From Chryseobacterium sp. E1 (GTDB lineage Bacteria > Bacteroidota > Bacteroidia > Flavobacteriales > Weeksellaceae), in contig CP078104.1 in assembly GCA_019203745.1 (NCBI GenBank), positions 434,001 to 498,000 on the forward strand: a stretch of 64,000 nt of DNA, given 5' to 3'. Shown here piece by piece: positions 41,969 through 52,745 of the stretch. The position numbers and the translations under genes were made by a program. The notes under the pieces were generated by a model. That model saw only the letters and a list, made by a program, of their open reading frames with translations. It was not told the DNA's origin and did no database searches. Position 1 is the first letter of the stretch; each line of letters opens with the position of its first letter.

Positions 41969-43206
41969 TTACTTTTTAATAGCAAGGATTTCATATTTTT
42001 TCAAATCTGAATAATCTGATGTAATAACGGTCTCACCTGCCTTCAATCCTGATACCACCTCATAGTAAAGCGGATTCTCTCTTCCAAGGCTTATGGCTCT
42101 CTTTTCTGCTTTATTCCCTTCACTACAAAGATCCATTTTCCATTCGTGTCTTTTGAAAAACTGCCTTTAGGAACCATAATACTCTGGGTATCTGCTGAAA
42201 GTTTCAGCTTCAGGCCAAAGGTCATCCCTATTTTCAGATTCTCCGGTTTTTTGTCTATAAAATTAAGCTCTGCGAGAAACTGACCGTCTTTTACTTCCGG
42301 CAGAATTTTGGTAAGGATAACCTGATAAGGCTGATTATTATTATCGAGCACTCCTTTGATGCCGTTATGAAGTTTACTGATATAGTATTCATCTACTTTA
42401 GCCACCAGTTTATAGCCGTCCATCAGATCGATCTTTCCGATGCTCTGCCCTGTTGTCAGATTTTCACCCAATGAAATGGAAAATGATGAAAGCCTTCCGG
42501 AAACAGGAGCCATAATCAGAAAATTATTTTTATTGGAACGTAAAATCTGAAGGCTTTTATCCATCTGTCCCATTGAAGTATTGATGGCAGACATCTGGGT
42601 ATTTCTCGAATTCTTTTCAGCAAAAAAACCTTTTTCAACAATTGATTTTCTTTGTTTCTGATAGGTAAGATTCTGTACACTGACGTCGTAATCTGTTTTT
42701 TTCCCGATCTCTGCATCATACAGTCTCTTTTGCAGATTAAAGTTCTGAAGTGCCGTATTGTAGTCATTCTGAGCCAGCAGCAGTTCTTTATCCTGGGCCA
42801 GTTCCTGATTTTTAAGTTCAAGAAGCGTATTTCTCATCTGGCTGATCTGCTGCATAATCCCTGTTTCCTGGCTCATATAGGTAAATTCCGTATTAGGATT
42901 GTATACCCTTGCAATCGGCTGGTCTTTGGTGAGCATCTGTCCGTCTTCTGCAAAAATCTCTTTTACAACGCCTCCCTCCATAACATTAACAAGTGAAGAA
43001 TTAAGCGACTGGGTCTGCGCCGTTATCATCAGCATATCTTCAAATTTCCCCGGGTAACCTCATCAGTCTGAATACTTTCAACAGAAACATTGTATGTTTT
43101 TTCTGCAGCAGAAAATACCACCCGGAAAGTATCATAGCTCCTAAAAGAACCAATCCGCCTAAAACAAATTTTAATTTCGATTTCTTTTTACTATTTTCGT
43201 ATCCAT
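41969..43206 (-). CDS. HlyD/MacA-like periplasmic adaptor (frameshifted)
   Basis: First gene of the operon, about 412 residues. The N-terminal anchor (KLKFVLGGLVLLGAMILSGW) is followed by the lipoyl-domain half (VMEGGVVKEIFAEDGQMLTKDQPIARV), a long coiled coil (QQISQMRNTLLELKNQELAQ onwards), the second half (MAPVSGRLSSFSISLGENLTTGQSIGKI) and beta-barrel parts. Breaks lie near 43170, 43090 and 42105; the restored C-terminus reads ISLGRENPLYYEVVSGLKAG and stops at 41969. It bridges the FtsX-type permease and TolC. The operon is divergent from a sigma-54 activator gene and probably controlled by it. Confidence 0.86.
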
Positions 43207-43390
43207 ATTAAAGATAACTCATTTTGTTACAACAGATTACACAAGGCAGGTGCCAGAAAAATATACGTATGTAAGTCCTTGAAAATCTGCAATAATGTTT
43301 TTAATAGCATTCCGGAAACTGTTCATTATCGGACACTTTTTGTACGGAAATGAACAGTTTTAACCTTTTTAAAAGAGTCGATACCAAAAT

Positions 43391-44730
43391 ATGCGTAAAA
43401 AAGAAGCTCATATCCTGATCGTAGATGATGACGAAGATATCCTGTTTTCAGCAAAAGTCTGGCTGAAAAAATTTTTTCACAGATAAGCTGCCTGAGTAAG
43501 CCTTCAGAAATTTTAAAATTCATGACGGAAAATCAGATAGATGCTGTAGTACTGGATATGAATTTCAGAAAAGGTTTTGAAAGCGGACAGGACGGTCTCT
43601 ACTGGATGAATGAGATAAAAACGCTGGAACCTCAGCTGCCCATTATCCTCATGACGGCTTACGGTGAAGTGGAATTGGCTGTAGAAGCACTGAAAAACGG
43701 AGCCTCAGATTTTATCCTGAAACCGTGGAACAATGAGAAACTGTATGCCTCCGTCAATCTTGCTATAGATATTTCAAGAAAAAACAGAAAGCTCAGCCAA
43801 TGGGAAAACGTACATCATAAAAACAGTCAATATCAATTGGAAAGCCGTTCTGCAGGAATGCAGGAAGTTCTTGAACAGATCAAAAGAGTTGCTCCTACTG
43901 ATGCCAATGTATTGTTATTAGGAGAAAACGGAACAGGAAAATATGTTCTTGCGGAATCTATTCATGAGCAGTCTGAAAGAAAAAACCAACCTTTTGTACA
44001 TATTGACCTGGGAAGTATTTCGGAAAATCTTTTGAATCTGAATTGTTTGGATATAAAAAGGAGCTTTTACAGACGCCCATCAGGATTATACGGGAAAAAT
44101 TGAGAATGCCCAGAACGGAACCGTCTTTCTTGACGAGATCGGCAACCTTCCTCTTCAGCTTCAGACGAAATTACTTAGCCTGATCCAGAACAGGAAATTA
44201 TCCCGCCTTGGAGAAACTAAGGAGAGGATACTGGATGTACGTTTTATTTTTGCTACCAATGAAAACCTGAAAAAGCCGTTGCAGAAAACCGTTTCCGTCA
44301 GGATCTTTATTACAGGATCAATACCGTTGAAGTAAAAATCCCCGCTTTACGGGAAAGACAGGAAGATATCGGGCTGCTGGCTCAATACTTCCTGGACCGT
44401 TACAAGCAAAAGTACCATAAACCAGGGCTTGAACTTACTCCTGAACTTATTACCGGACTTACCCAGTTTCCGTGGCCGGGAAATATCCGGGAACTTGATC
44501 ACTGCCTTGAAAGAAGCGTAATTTTATCCAATGAAAATAAGCTGCAATTATTGGTCCCTCAGCTGGAGGAGCAGGAAAATACTATTGTCAACCTCAATAT
44601 CGAAGAGATGGAAGAGGTTCTTATCAGAAAAGCGTTAAGAAAACACAAAGGAAATATTTCCCTGGCAGCGGAAGATCTCGGACTTTCCCGGGCTGCTTTG
44701 TACAGAAGAATGGAGAAATTTGGGCTGTAA
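43391..44730 (+). CDS. Sigma-54-dependent response regulator, NtrC type, with GAFTDA loop (frameshifted)
   Basis: About 447 residues in the order receiver, AAA+ and Fis-type HTH. The receiver has the acidic pair (VDDDEDI), phospho-Asp in VVLDMNF and Lys in ILKPW. The AAA+ domain has Walker A GENGTGK, the sigma-54 contact loop GAFTDA (usual sequence GAFTGA), Walker B VFLDEIGNL and the R-finger region (LYYRINTVEVKIPALRER). The HTH at the end is ISLAAEDLGLSRAALYRRMEKFG. Breaks lie near 43475, 44060 and 44270. It is divergent from the MacAB-TolC-like operon and followed by a histidine kinase, so this two-component pair probably switches on the pump. Asp for Gly in the loop is noteworthy. Confidence 0.88.
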
Positions 44731-44846
44731 GTGGAGAATATACCGGAAGCTGGAAGAAGGAATCTGGAAGGATTGGAGGAAGCTGTAATTCCTGATTGTT
44801 ATTGCAAATCAGTTTTAAAATATGAATAAAAATTTGTTATTAAATA

Positions 44847-46162
44847 ATGAATAAAAGCTATCATTTAGGGCTCATCTACAATATGCTTGCTATAGCCGGC
44901 GGAATTGGCGCCTATCACTTTTTTTCAGAAGGAAAATGGTTCAGTGCCCTGCTCTTTATCCTGCTTATGATTGTTTTTGTGGCGTTGATGTATTATTCAT
45001 TCTTTGCCCGGACTTCAAAAGCAGAGAAAATCATTTCCGCTGTAAGAAAGAAAGATTTTTCACTATTTCCCCGGATGGAGGGGATCCGCTGCTTGATAAC
45101 AGTATCCGTCTGTATTATCAAAGCAAAGAGGAACAGTTTTCTTTATCGTCCTATAAACTCCTCTATGAAAGTATCCTGGATCAAATGGAAACAGGATTGA
45201 TTATTCTGTCTGAAAAAGATAAAATCTGGAATGTATTTTATGTAAACAACACATTCCTTGATATTTTACAGGTTCCCAAATACAACCGCTGGGAACTGTA
45301 TGCTGCCAAAGTACCGGAATTTTATAAAATTATTGAAGAAACAGGCTATAAGAGCTCACAGGAATTTTTTGATATCTCCATTCATAATAATTCCAAACAG
45401 TCTTTCTCTCTCAGAACCAAGCAGGTGAAAAACACAAAGCACCATTTCTGTATTATCACCCTGGAATCTGTGCAGAAAATTATAGAGCAAAAAGAAAAAC
45501 TGGCCTGGAACAATCTGATGAAAGTGATTTCTCATGAACTCTTGAATACTTTAACTCCGGTTAACAGCCTGATCCAGAATCTTGAATACATCAGCAACCA
45601 GGAAATCATAGATCCCGAAGATCAGCAGGAAATGAAAGACAGCCTCATGATCATCAATTCCAAATCAAAGCAGCTTTTAAATTTCGTGGACCACTATCGG
45701 CAGATTGCAGAATTGCCTAAGCCTGTCCTTTCACCTGTTCCGCTCAAAAAAGTCATTGAAGCCGCCGTCAGTTTTCTGAAACCTGAATTTGAAAAACACA
45801 ATATAAAGATCATATCAGACCTCGGAAATTATATTGTACCTGCAGATGAAAAAATGGTTGAACGAAGCCTGATCAATGTTTATCTCAATGCAATTCATGC
45901 CCTTTCAGAAAAAGAAAACAAAACCATCACAACCGTTGTAAGGTCTCAGAACAACCGTATTATTATAAGTATCACAGATAACGGCTCAGGAATTCCGTTT
46001 GAGATCAAAGACAAGATATTCCTCCCGTTTTTTACAACAAGGTCCAATGGCTCCGGAATCGGGCTTACGCTTACTAAAAGTATTATGGAAGCTCATGGTG
46101 GTTATCTTAATTATAAAGCACTGCAGGAAGGAAGCTGTTTTGAATTGTGGTTTCTGGAATAA
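44847..46162 (+). CDS. Sensor histidine kinase paired with the NtrC-like regulator (one frameshift)
   Basis: About 438 residues. Two N-terminal membrane helices (LIYNMLAIAGGIGAYHFF, WFSALLFILLMIVFVALMYY) have almost no periplasmic loop between them, so it probably senses a membrane or cytoplasmic signal. A PAS-like region follows (ILDQMETGLIILSEKDKIW). The H-box is VISHELLNTLTPVNSL; the ATPase has N-box NVYLNAIHALS, G1 DNGSGIP, and G2 SNGSGIGLTLTKSIM. The frame changes near 45080. The start is 117 bases after the response regulator gene, in the same direction. Confidence 0.9.
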
Positions 46163-46298
46163 AGACAGAAATGTAAGAATTTTCAGCATGGCTCTTAGTT
46201 TCCTGAAAGATAGATATTTTCTTCTTTTCAGCAAGACTTTCCGTAAATACGGCTACCAATTGATTATATTTGAAAATTAAAAATATTTAAAACAAACC

Positions 46299-46733
46299 AT
46301 GAACCTGAAATCTTATCTGGAAATTACCGTAAATGATGATGATATAGATATGATATTTGATATCAAGGGCTCCAACACGGTTTTCTCGGGAGAAATGTGG
46401 GACTATGGGGATCGTGAAACCCTCGAGCACTTTACCAACAGCCTTATCGATTTTCCACAAAATAACACAATTCTTTTTTTTGAATTAGGCCACAAAGATT
46501 CTACCCTTGCCTATTTCTCTATGAAATTTTATCCCGCCTCTTCACTTTCTCAGATTGGCATTCAGATTACCATGGCAACTGATGCCACTTTCCGGCCTGA
46601 GACCCAATGTAAAATTCAGTTTGAGATTATTGCAGAACCTCATGCTGTTGATGAATTTCAGAAGGCATTGCGCCAGATTGTACGTAAAAAATCGGGAGTT
46701 GCCATTCTGTATGGAAATGATAACCGCCTGTAA
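46299..46733 (+). CDS. Hypothetical protein, 144 residues
   Basis: Intact acidic, probably cytoplasmic protein without signal or membrane segment. It begins MNLKSYLEITVNDDDIDMIF and looks beta-rich in the middle (NNTILFFELGHKDSTLAYFSMKF) with a C-terminal helix (VDEFQKALRQIV). It resembles in length and pattern small immunity-type proteins such as the WapI group, but I cannot confirm that. It lies between the histidine kinase and a Crp/Fnr regulator, with 55 bases to the latter. Confidence 0.65.
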   Translation: MNLKSYLEITVNDDDIDMIFDIKGSNTVFSGEMWDYGDRETLEHFTNSLIDFPQNNTILFFELGHKDSTLAYFSMKFYPASSLSQIGIQITMATDATFRPETQCKIQFEIIAEPHAVDEFQKALRQIVRKKSGVAILYGNDNRL

Positions 46734-46788
46734 TGAAAAGGCTTATTTTTTAATGGTTACCTTTGGATAAACATCCAAATCATACGAT

Positions 46789-47386
46789 ATGTCTCCCCAA
46801 TATGAAGATATAATAAACCACATCAGCCAGTACGTCTTCCTGTCGGATCAGGAAAAAGAGCTTTTCTGCTCTGCATTGGTTTACAGAAAATTCCGAAAAA
46901 AACAGTATCTATTACAGGAAAATACAATCTGTACCTATGATTCTTTTGTCATCAAAGGCTGTCTGAGACAATATGAAGTCAGCGAGAACGGACGGGAAAA
47001 TACGGTTCAGTTTGCGTTTGAAAACTGGTGGATCTCCGATTGGTATAGTATGATGCACGCCCAGCCTTCCGTCTATAATATCGAAGCTATTGAAAATACT
47101 GAAGTTTTGATGATTGAAAAAACAGGCTGGAGCAGTTGTTTATAGAAATTCCTGCTCTGGAAAGCTACTTTCGTCAGATCTTCCTGAAAGCTTTCGTTTC
47201 TCTCCAAAAAGGATCCTGTTCCAGCAGAAGCCGGCTGAAGAGAGGTATCAGGAGTTTGCGAAATCTTATGGATGGTTTGAGCAGCGTCTTTCCCAGCAGC
47301 ATATAGCTTCTTTTCTAGGCATTACCCGTGAAACACTGAGCAGGCTTAAAGGTCAGCAGTACAGAGATGAGCCTTTAAACCTGTGA
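46789..47386 (+). CDS. Crp/Fnr family transcriptional regulator (one frameshift)
   Basis: About 199 residues. The N-terminal cyclic-nucleotide-binding fold is visible (KKQYLLQENTICTYDSFVIK, GCLRQYEVSENGRENTVQFA) but lacks the cAMP-binding RSA-type motif and Cys ligands, so the signal is unknown. The C-terminal HTH reads SQQHIASFLGITRETLSRLK. The frame changes near 47130. It is followed by doxX after 83 bases, and this pairing is common in Flavobacteriia, so doxX is a likely target. Confidence 0.88.
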
Positions 47387-47442
47387 CAAACCGCACAACT
47401 TTTTTGTACCAAAAATCACAGGATAAATTACAGAGGCTGTAC

Positions 47443-47450
47443 TAATTTTG
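47443..47450 (+). promoter_or_regulatory. Candidate -7 box of the doxX-type gene
   Basis: TAATTTTG, a TAnnTTTG match, 20 bases before the doxX ATG. A -33 TTTG at the right spacing is not seen; activation by the adjacent Crp/Fnr protein would explain that. Confidence 0.4.
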
Positions 47451-47469
47451 TTCATCAAAACTTGTAAAA

Positions 47470-47928
47470 ATGAACAAAGCAATCAAACAGTGGATTGTAT
47501 CTGCAGATGATACATGGTCGCCGCTTATTCTAAGGCTTACTTTAGGAATCGTATTATTTCCCCATGCTGCCCAAAAATTATTCGGTTGGTTTGAAGGACC
47601 GGGGCTAAAAGGAGAAATGGATTATATGACCACTCATGTAGGGCTTTCACCAATCGTTGCTGCTACTGCAATAGCCATCGAATGTCTGGGAACTTTATTT
47701 TTATTACTGGGAGCATGGACAAAAATTACTGCCATAGCCGTTTTTTCTTTATTTATAGGAATGATTATTACCGATCATGCTTCTCATGGTTTTTTCATGA
47801 ACTGGTTCGGAAAGATGCCTGCCGGTGCAGAAGGGTTTGAATATCATCTGCTGGTTCTGGGTATCTGTCTTTCCCTTCTGATACAGGGAGGCGGAAAATA
47901 CTCCATTGACCGATCACTGAATAAGTAA
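47470..47928 (+). CDS. DoxX family membrane protein
   Basis: 152 residues, intact, four membrane helices. The family signature is visible at the N-terminus (PLILRLTLGIVLFPHAAQKLFGWF) and in the third helix region (KITAIAVFSLFIGMIITDH). DoxX-like proteins take part in thiol and redox stress responses or quinone reduction; the exact role here is not known. Own -7 box and own terminator, so monocistronic. Confidence 0.92.
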   Translation: MNKAIKQWIVSADDTWSPLILRLTLGIVLFPHAAQKLFGWFEGPGLKGEMDYMTTHVGLSPIVAATAIAIECLGTLFLLLGAWTKITAIAVFSLFIGMIITDHASHGFFMNWFGKMPAGAEGFEYHLLVLGICLSLLIQGGGKYSIDRSLNK

Positions 47929-47956
47929 AATCATTAGGAAAAATTAAGAATTGTAT

Positions 47957-47988
47957 AAAAAAGGAGACCTTCCAGTCTCCTTTTTTAC
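47957..47988 (+). terminator. Terminator of the doxX-type gene
   Basis: AAAAAAGGAGAC and GTCTCCTTTTTT form a 12-bp stem with loop CTTCCA, 30 bases after the stop; A- and T-runs allow use in both directions. Confidence 0.85.
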
Positions 47989-48357
47989 TTGTAATAATAA
48001 CCTGTATGAACTCCCTATAGTAATTTGTGTTTTTTTATCATTTGGCTTTTTCAAGAAGCTCTTACTAAAGGCTATTATACGCTTATGTATTTTATTTCAT
48101 CACTTGCATAATTCCTCTTCATCATTTGTGTTTTATATAACTATAGTTTATTATTTTTATAGTTATGATCATTGTGTGTTTTTGTCTAAAATTGACCTTT
48201 TCAAAAAAGCATTTTTATGTACTTAATACCTTTTTTAATTTGGTAAATTTTATACCACAAAGTAACAACATTGCGAAATAAAACCACCTACAAAACCCAT
48301 CGATACATGTCGACGGTTTCATAGATATTTATCTATAAAACGAAAGAAATATGGAAA
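47989..48357. other. AT-rich intergenic region, nothing recognised
   Basis: Between two terminating genes (doxX from the left and the response regulator from the right). No coding pattern; only a short palindrome TAGATATTTATCTATA near 48322 could act in termination. Confidence 0.4.
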
Positions 48358-49010
48358 CTATATTTTGTGATGGGTTTTCACGAGTTCGATCAGCTCAACC
48401 AGGTTTTCAATTTTCAGTTTTTCAAAGATATTTTTTTGATGGTACTTACGGTATTTTGCTTTATGTTTAAATTATTTGCAATTTCCAGATTCCCGTATCC
48501 TTCTGCATACATTTCTGCAATTTCCATTTCTCTTTTGGTCAGACTGCTGAGAGGGCTGATCAGATTAGGATTATAAACAAACTGTACCAGTAAATTTCTG
48601 GAAAGATCAGAGAAGTATTCTCCTTTTTCTATAAAGGTTATAAGAGCTTCTCTTATTTCTTCCTCTTCGCTTAGTTTACTCAAATATCCGTTTGCTCCTG
48701 CTTTAATAAATTTAAGGACGTGCAGATCTTCTTCAAGACCCGTAAAAATCAAAATCTTGAGGTCAGGATTTGCTGCTTTCATCTGTGGTAAAATATGCAA
48801 GCTGTTTCCATCCGGAAAATGGGCATCAATGATAGCCATTTCTATTCCTTTGGATTCTACAAGCTCTACCACCTGTTGCAAAGATGAAGTCTGGTATACT
48901 TTAGCATCCGGAACAATATCACTGATGACGATCTCCATCCCCTGTCTTACAATACTGTGGTCGTCTGCTAAAAGAAATACAATTTCCTTATTTTCCATTG
49001 GTTGTTCCAT
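48358..49010 (-). CDS. LuxR-type response regulator (one frameshift)
   Basis: About 217 residues: receiver with LLADDHSIVRQGME, phospho-Asp in MAIIDAHFPDG and Lys in YLSKLS, then a NarL/LuxR HTH (LTKREMEIAEMYAEGYGNLEIANNLNIKQNTVSTIKKNIFEKL). An A-run near 48430 is one base short; the corrected end is ..ENLVELIELVKTHHKI with a stop at 48358. Its start lies inside the end of the kinase gene (23-base overlap), so the two are translated together as a cognate pair. The target genes are unknown. Confidence 0.9.
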
Positions 49011-50719
49011 TATGATTCATATTTAAGTTGATCCTGAATGTTATTTTCGTGCCTTTATGCAGCTTGCTCGCTACCGATATTTCTCCATCAAAAAGCTCTA
49101 CAATCTCTTTCACAAGGTTTAGCCCCAGACCTGCTCCCAGATTATCAACCTCATCAGATACCATTCCCTGATAATAAGGATCAAAAATTTTACCAAGATC
49201 AGACTCGGAGATTCCTATTCCGGTATCCCCTACCGTTGTGATCAGTGCAATGGTGTTTTTATCCACCGGTTCAGTGAACATGGTAAGATCCACCTGACCG
49301 TTCTCTGTAAACTTGTTGGCATTCCCCAGAATATTCATGAAAATCTGATTGATCCTGATATTATCCGAGTACACCACCACATCTTCCGGGATCCTGTCTG
49401 TTACCAGAAATTTATTGTTTCTTGTTTCAAGATAAGGAGTAATCACCTTTACAATAGAACTGATCTCTTCTTTAAGATTAAAAACAGACTGTATCAGTTT
49501 CTTTTCTGCATCCTGGTTCTTCGTATACTCCAGAATCTGATTAGACTGCAGCAACAAGGTACTGTTAGTAAACTTTATCGACTTCAGATAGTCTTTTATC
49601 GTCTCATCACCGGTAGACCTGTGAATTTTATCAATAAAAATATTAATGATCTTCAGAGGAGATCTCAGATCATGGCTCAGCATTCCCAGTATTCTGTTTT
49701 TGAAATTAAGATTCTTTTTAATTTCTTTATTGGCTACATTAAGCTTCTGCTCATAAATAAATGCCATTCTTGTAAAATACATGATCAGAATAGATACAAT
49801 GAACATCAGAACCATAAGGCCAAGGACAAGGTTAGTTCTTATTCTGTTATTATCTGAGCTTTGCTTGTTGTATTCTTTTTCCAGTTCGGCCTTAAAGTCC
49901 CTGATAGCACTTTCATACACATCGATAAGACCGTTGCTGTATACCAACAGCTTACCAAATGTACTGTAGAACCGCAGATTATCTTTCTGGTTCTGTGCGG
50001 CATACTGCTGAACCTTCTTTACTTCTGCAGCATAATGCTTATCCATAGACTTTATGGTATTATCCATCTTCGATTTTACCTGAGAAATATCTATGGTCTT
50101 GTTATTCGTTAATGTAATAACCGTACTTTCCTTCTGTACATCCACTTTACCGGTTACCGCATCTTTTAAACGACCGAAAAGCCTTTCTTTTTAATTGTAT
50201 CTGCATAAGTACGGGTCTGTATATTGAAATCTTCAAAATCATTCTTATATTTCTCCGGCTCATACTGCTTATCCTGAATTTTTGCAGGAGGATTCAGGAA
50301 GTCTGGTATACGGAATCGATCAGAGTTTTCAGCTTAGTTACTTTCAGTGTGTCTTTTTTATGCTGTGCAAGGGTATTTTTCAGCCTTGGGCTTGTATTTT
50401 CATATTCACTGATTTTATCAAAATTCAGCTTAAGCTTTTTCAGCGACTGAAAATACAGCTGCAGATCTTTGTCATCCTGGGTAGCCATATATTTCTGGAA
50501 ATGTTCCTGGGCAACCATAAAGTCTTTCCTTGAATTATCCGTTAATCCTCCCAGAGCCCTGCTGTCTTCCAGCTGGTTTTTGATAAACTGAAGTTTTTTT
50601 CCGTTGACAAATTCGTTATAAAAAAATATGGCGATAATTACCTGTATTGATAAAATACATATGATCAGTGAGTAGTGAACTACTTTCCTCAATTTAAAAT
50701 TTAAGAATTTATTCTTCAT
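48988..50719 (-). CDS. Sensor histidine kinase, cognate to the LuxR-type regulator (frameshifted)
   Basis: About 577 residues. An N-terminal membrane helix (LIICILSIQVIIAIFFYNEF) is followed by a long helical periplasmic region of about 300 residues (CHASE3-like, rich in Lys, Gln and Leu) and a second helix (LVLGLMVLMFIVSILIMYF). The H-box is LGMLSHDLRSPLKI; the ATPase shows NILGNANKFTENG, GDTGIGISESDLG and GAGLGLNLVKEI. Breaks lie near 50280 and 50190 within the sensor part. The C-terminal end overlaps the response regulator start. Confidence 0.88.
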
Positions 50720-51129
50720 ATCTATTTGTCAGCTAAATTATTTTTTCTGATAACTTAAGTTCACTTGTTATTAGTTTTCAATGATATACTATTATTGTCA
50801 AAAAATATGCAATATGTATAATACCATACAATTTACAAAGTTAAAGTAAATTTTCACTTCTTTATAATAGTAAATATCAGACAAAATCCGGAAAACTCAA
50901 TATAAGTTGTCAGCAAAATCCTTTTACAGATTAAAAATTTCATTCCGGGCAGGTTATTTTCAGAATAAGATGCAAAAATCATCATTCAACAAAATATTTA
51001 ATACTTTCTTCAGAACCTTTATCAGTAGCCTGACCACGCTATCTGCTCAGACTCATCAGGACTCAACGTTACTATCTAAAATCATCTCTATTCCTGTCTT
51101 TTCTGCAGGGTTAATAGTAAGGATGATAA
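50720..51129. other. AT-rich intergenic region, no confident gene
   Basis: Upstream of the kinase gene on one side and of a small secreted protein candidate on the other. A plus-strand frame (50967-51140, MQKSSFNKIFNTFFRTFISS) has a weak signal-peptide look but I would not call it a gene. Confidence 0.3.
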
Positions 51130-51332
51130 ATGAGAAATAATAAATGGTTATTCTTATTATATTGTACCTGTTTCCACTTAGTCAATATCATTATAAAGCA
51201 TTTATACTCAAAAATGCTTCGGGAGAAGTTTTCTCAAAAGAGGATCAATATTGTCTATTTGTCGAATTTGCTCATCACAAATATCTGTCAGAAATAATCA
51301 TTCAGCAGAATCAGATATTGAGTTGCAACTGA
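51130..51332 (+). CDS. Small secreted protein candidate, about 67 residues (one frameshift)
   Basis: Joining two frames at about 51178 gives a signal peptide (MRNNKWLFLLYCTCFHLV) followed by SQYHYKAFILKNASGEVFSK and EDQYCLFVEFAHHKYLSEII, ending NQILSCN. Neither frame alone makes sense, but together they make a plausible exported protein. I do not recognise the family. Confidence 0.35.
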
Positions 51333-51528
51333 TAAAGGTAAGATCTGCTACACTATATTTCGATTTTATATAACCACCATTAGTTTTTTCTATTTCTCAT
51401 AAGAGTTCCTGAAATGATATTTTGCTAACTTGTCTCTTTAAAAGATAAAGCAATACTGAATGCCTGCCAATCATTGTACATGATCTGGGTATTCAGAAGC
51501 AGATAACAGCAAAAAGCTTCATAATCTT

Positions 51529-52655
51529 ATGACCAATAAAGAATTTAGTCCCCATAGAGGCTTTATATTCAGTAAGCATATACCGGAAGAAATATCGCAT
51601 TTTGACCGGGTCTTTGATGTGTTCAAAGATTTGCTTACCCATACCTCCGGGGATATTGAAGAAGCCTTCGAATGGCTTGATATGCTTGATAAAGAATATG
51701 ATATTTTTGATGATGAATATTCTTTGCAGGATTTTGAGGAAGATTTGAGAAAACGGGGATACATCAGGAAAGATGATTCCGAAGAGGGCAATTCCGGAAA
51801 CGGACAAGGCAAAAATCTATTAACACCCAAACTGGAGGCTGCCCTCCGTGAATATGCCCTGGATCAGATTTTTGGAAAACTGAAAAAAGCGGCACCGGTA
51901 ATCACCGCACTTCCAAAACAGGCATTGGCGATGAACGGGATGGTGAAAACCGGACTTACCAATATGGAGACGACCTGTCCGCAGTCAACATGACCGAAAG
52001 CCTGAAAAACGCCCAGGTGAATAACGGAATTTCCGATCTGCGGTTAACAGAAGATGACCTTGTGGTAGAAGAGACCAAACACAAAGCACAGATGAGCACC
52101 GTTCTGATGATTGATATCAGTCATTCTATGATCCTTTATGGTGAAGACCGCATTACTCCGGCGAAAAAGGTAGCCATGGCACTGGTAGAACTGATCAAAA
52201 GGAAATACCCTAAAGATTCCATAGATATCATCGTGTTCGGAAACGAAGCATGGCCAATTAAAATCAAAGACCTTCCCTATTTAAAAGTAGGGCCCTATCA
52301 TACCAATACGGTAGCCGGTTTAGAGCTCGCCATGGATATTCTTCGGAGGAAAAGAAACACCAACAAACAGATCTTTATGATTACTGACGGAAAACCGAGC
52401 TGCATCCAGCTTCCCACAGGAGAATTTTATATGAACAGCTACGGACTTGATGAAATGATTGTGAACCAGTGTCTCAACCGGGCTGCACAGGCCAGAAAAC
52501 TGAAAATCCCGATCACAACCTTTATGATTGCCCAGGACCCTTACCTCCGCCAGTTTGTAGAAGCATTTACAGCTCAGAATAAAGGGAAAGCATTCTTAAC
52601 CGGCCTGTCAGGTCTCGGACAAATGATTTTTGAAGATTACGAAAAAACAGAATAA
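51529..52655 (+). CDS. VWA domain protein (one frameshift)
   Basis: About 376 residues. The N-terminal half is helical and acidic (FDVFKDLLTHTSGDIEEAFE). The C-terminal half is a von Willebrand factor A domain with the metal-ion-dependent adhesion site: DxSxS in VLMIDISHSM, the later Asp in FMITDGKPS. One base is lost near 51890; the bridging sequence reads GKLKKSGTGNHRTSKTGIGD. It is followed by an AAA ATPase gene 90 bases downstream. VWA plus MoxR/ChlI-type ATPase pairs act as chaperone-like machines for metal insertion or protein maturation; the client is unknown here. Confidence 0.87.
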
Positions 52656-52745
52656 AGAGAATATAGCAAACTAAGCCATATATCGCAGAGCTTAAGTTTT
52701 AGAATTGAAATTCTCATCAGATACTAATTATTACTTAAAAAAGAA

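Noticed and set aside
44736..44795. Purine-rich GGAAGCTGGAAGAAGG stretch, similar to one near 18003, as a mobile repeat
   Set aside because: Low-complexity purine sequence without defined ends or inverted repeats; similarity is too loose to call an element.
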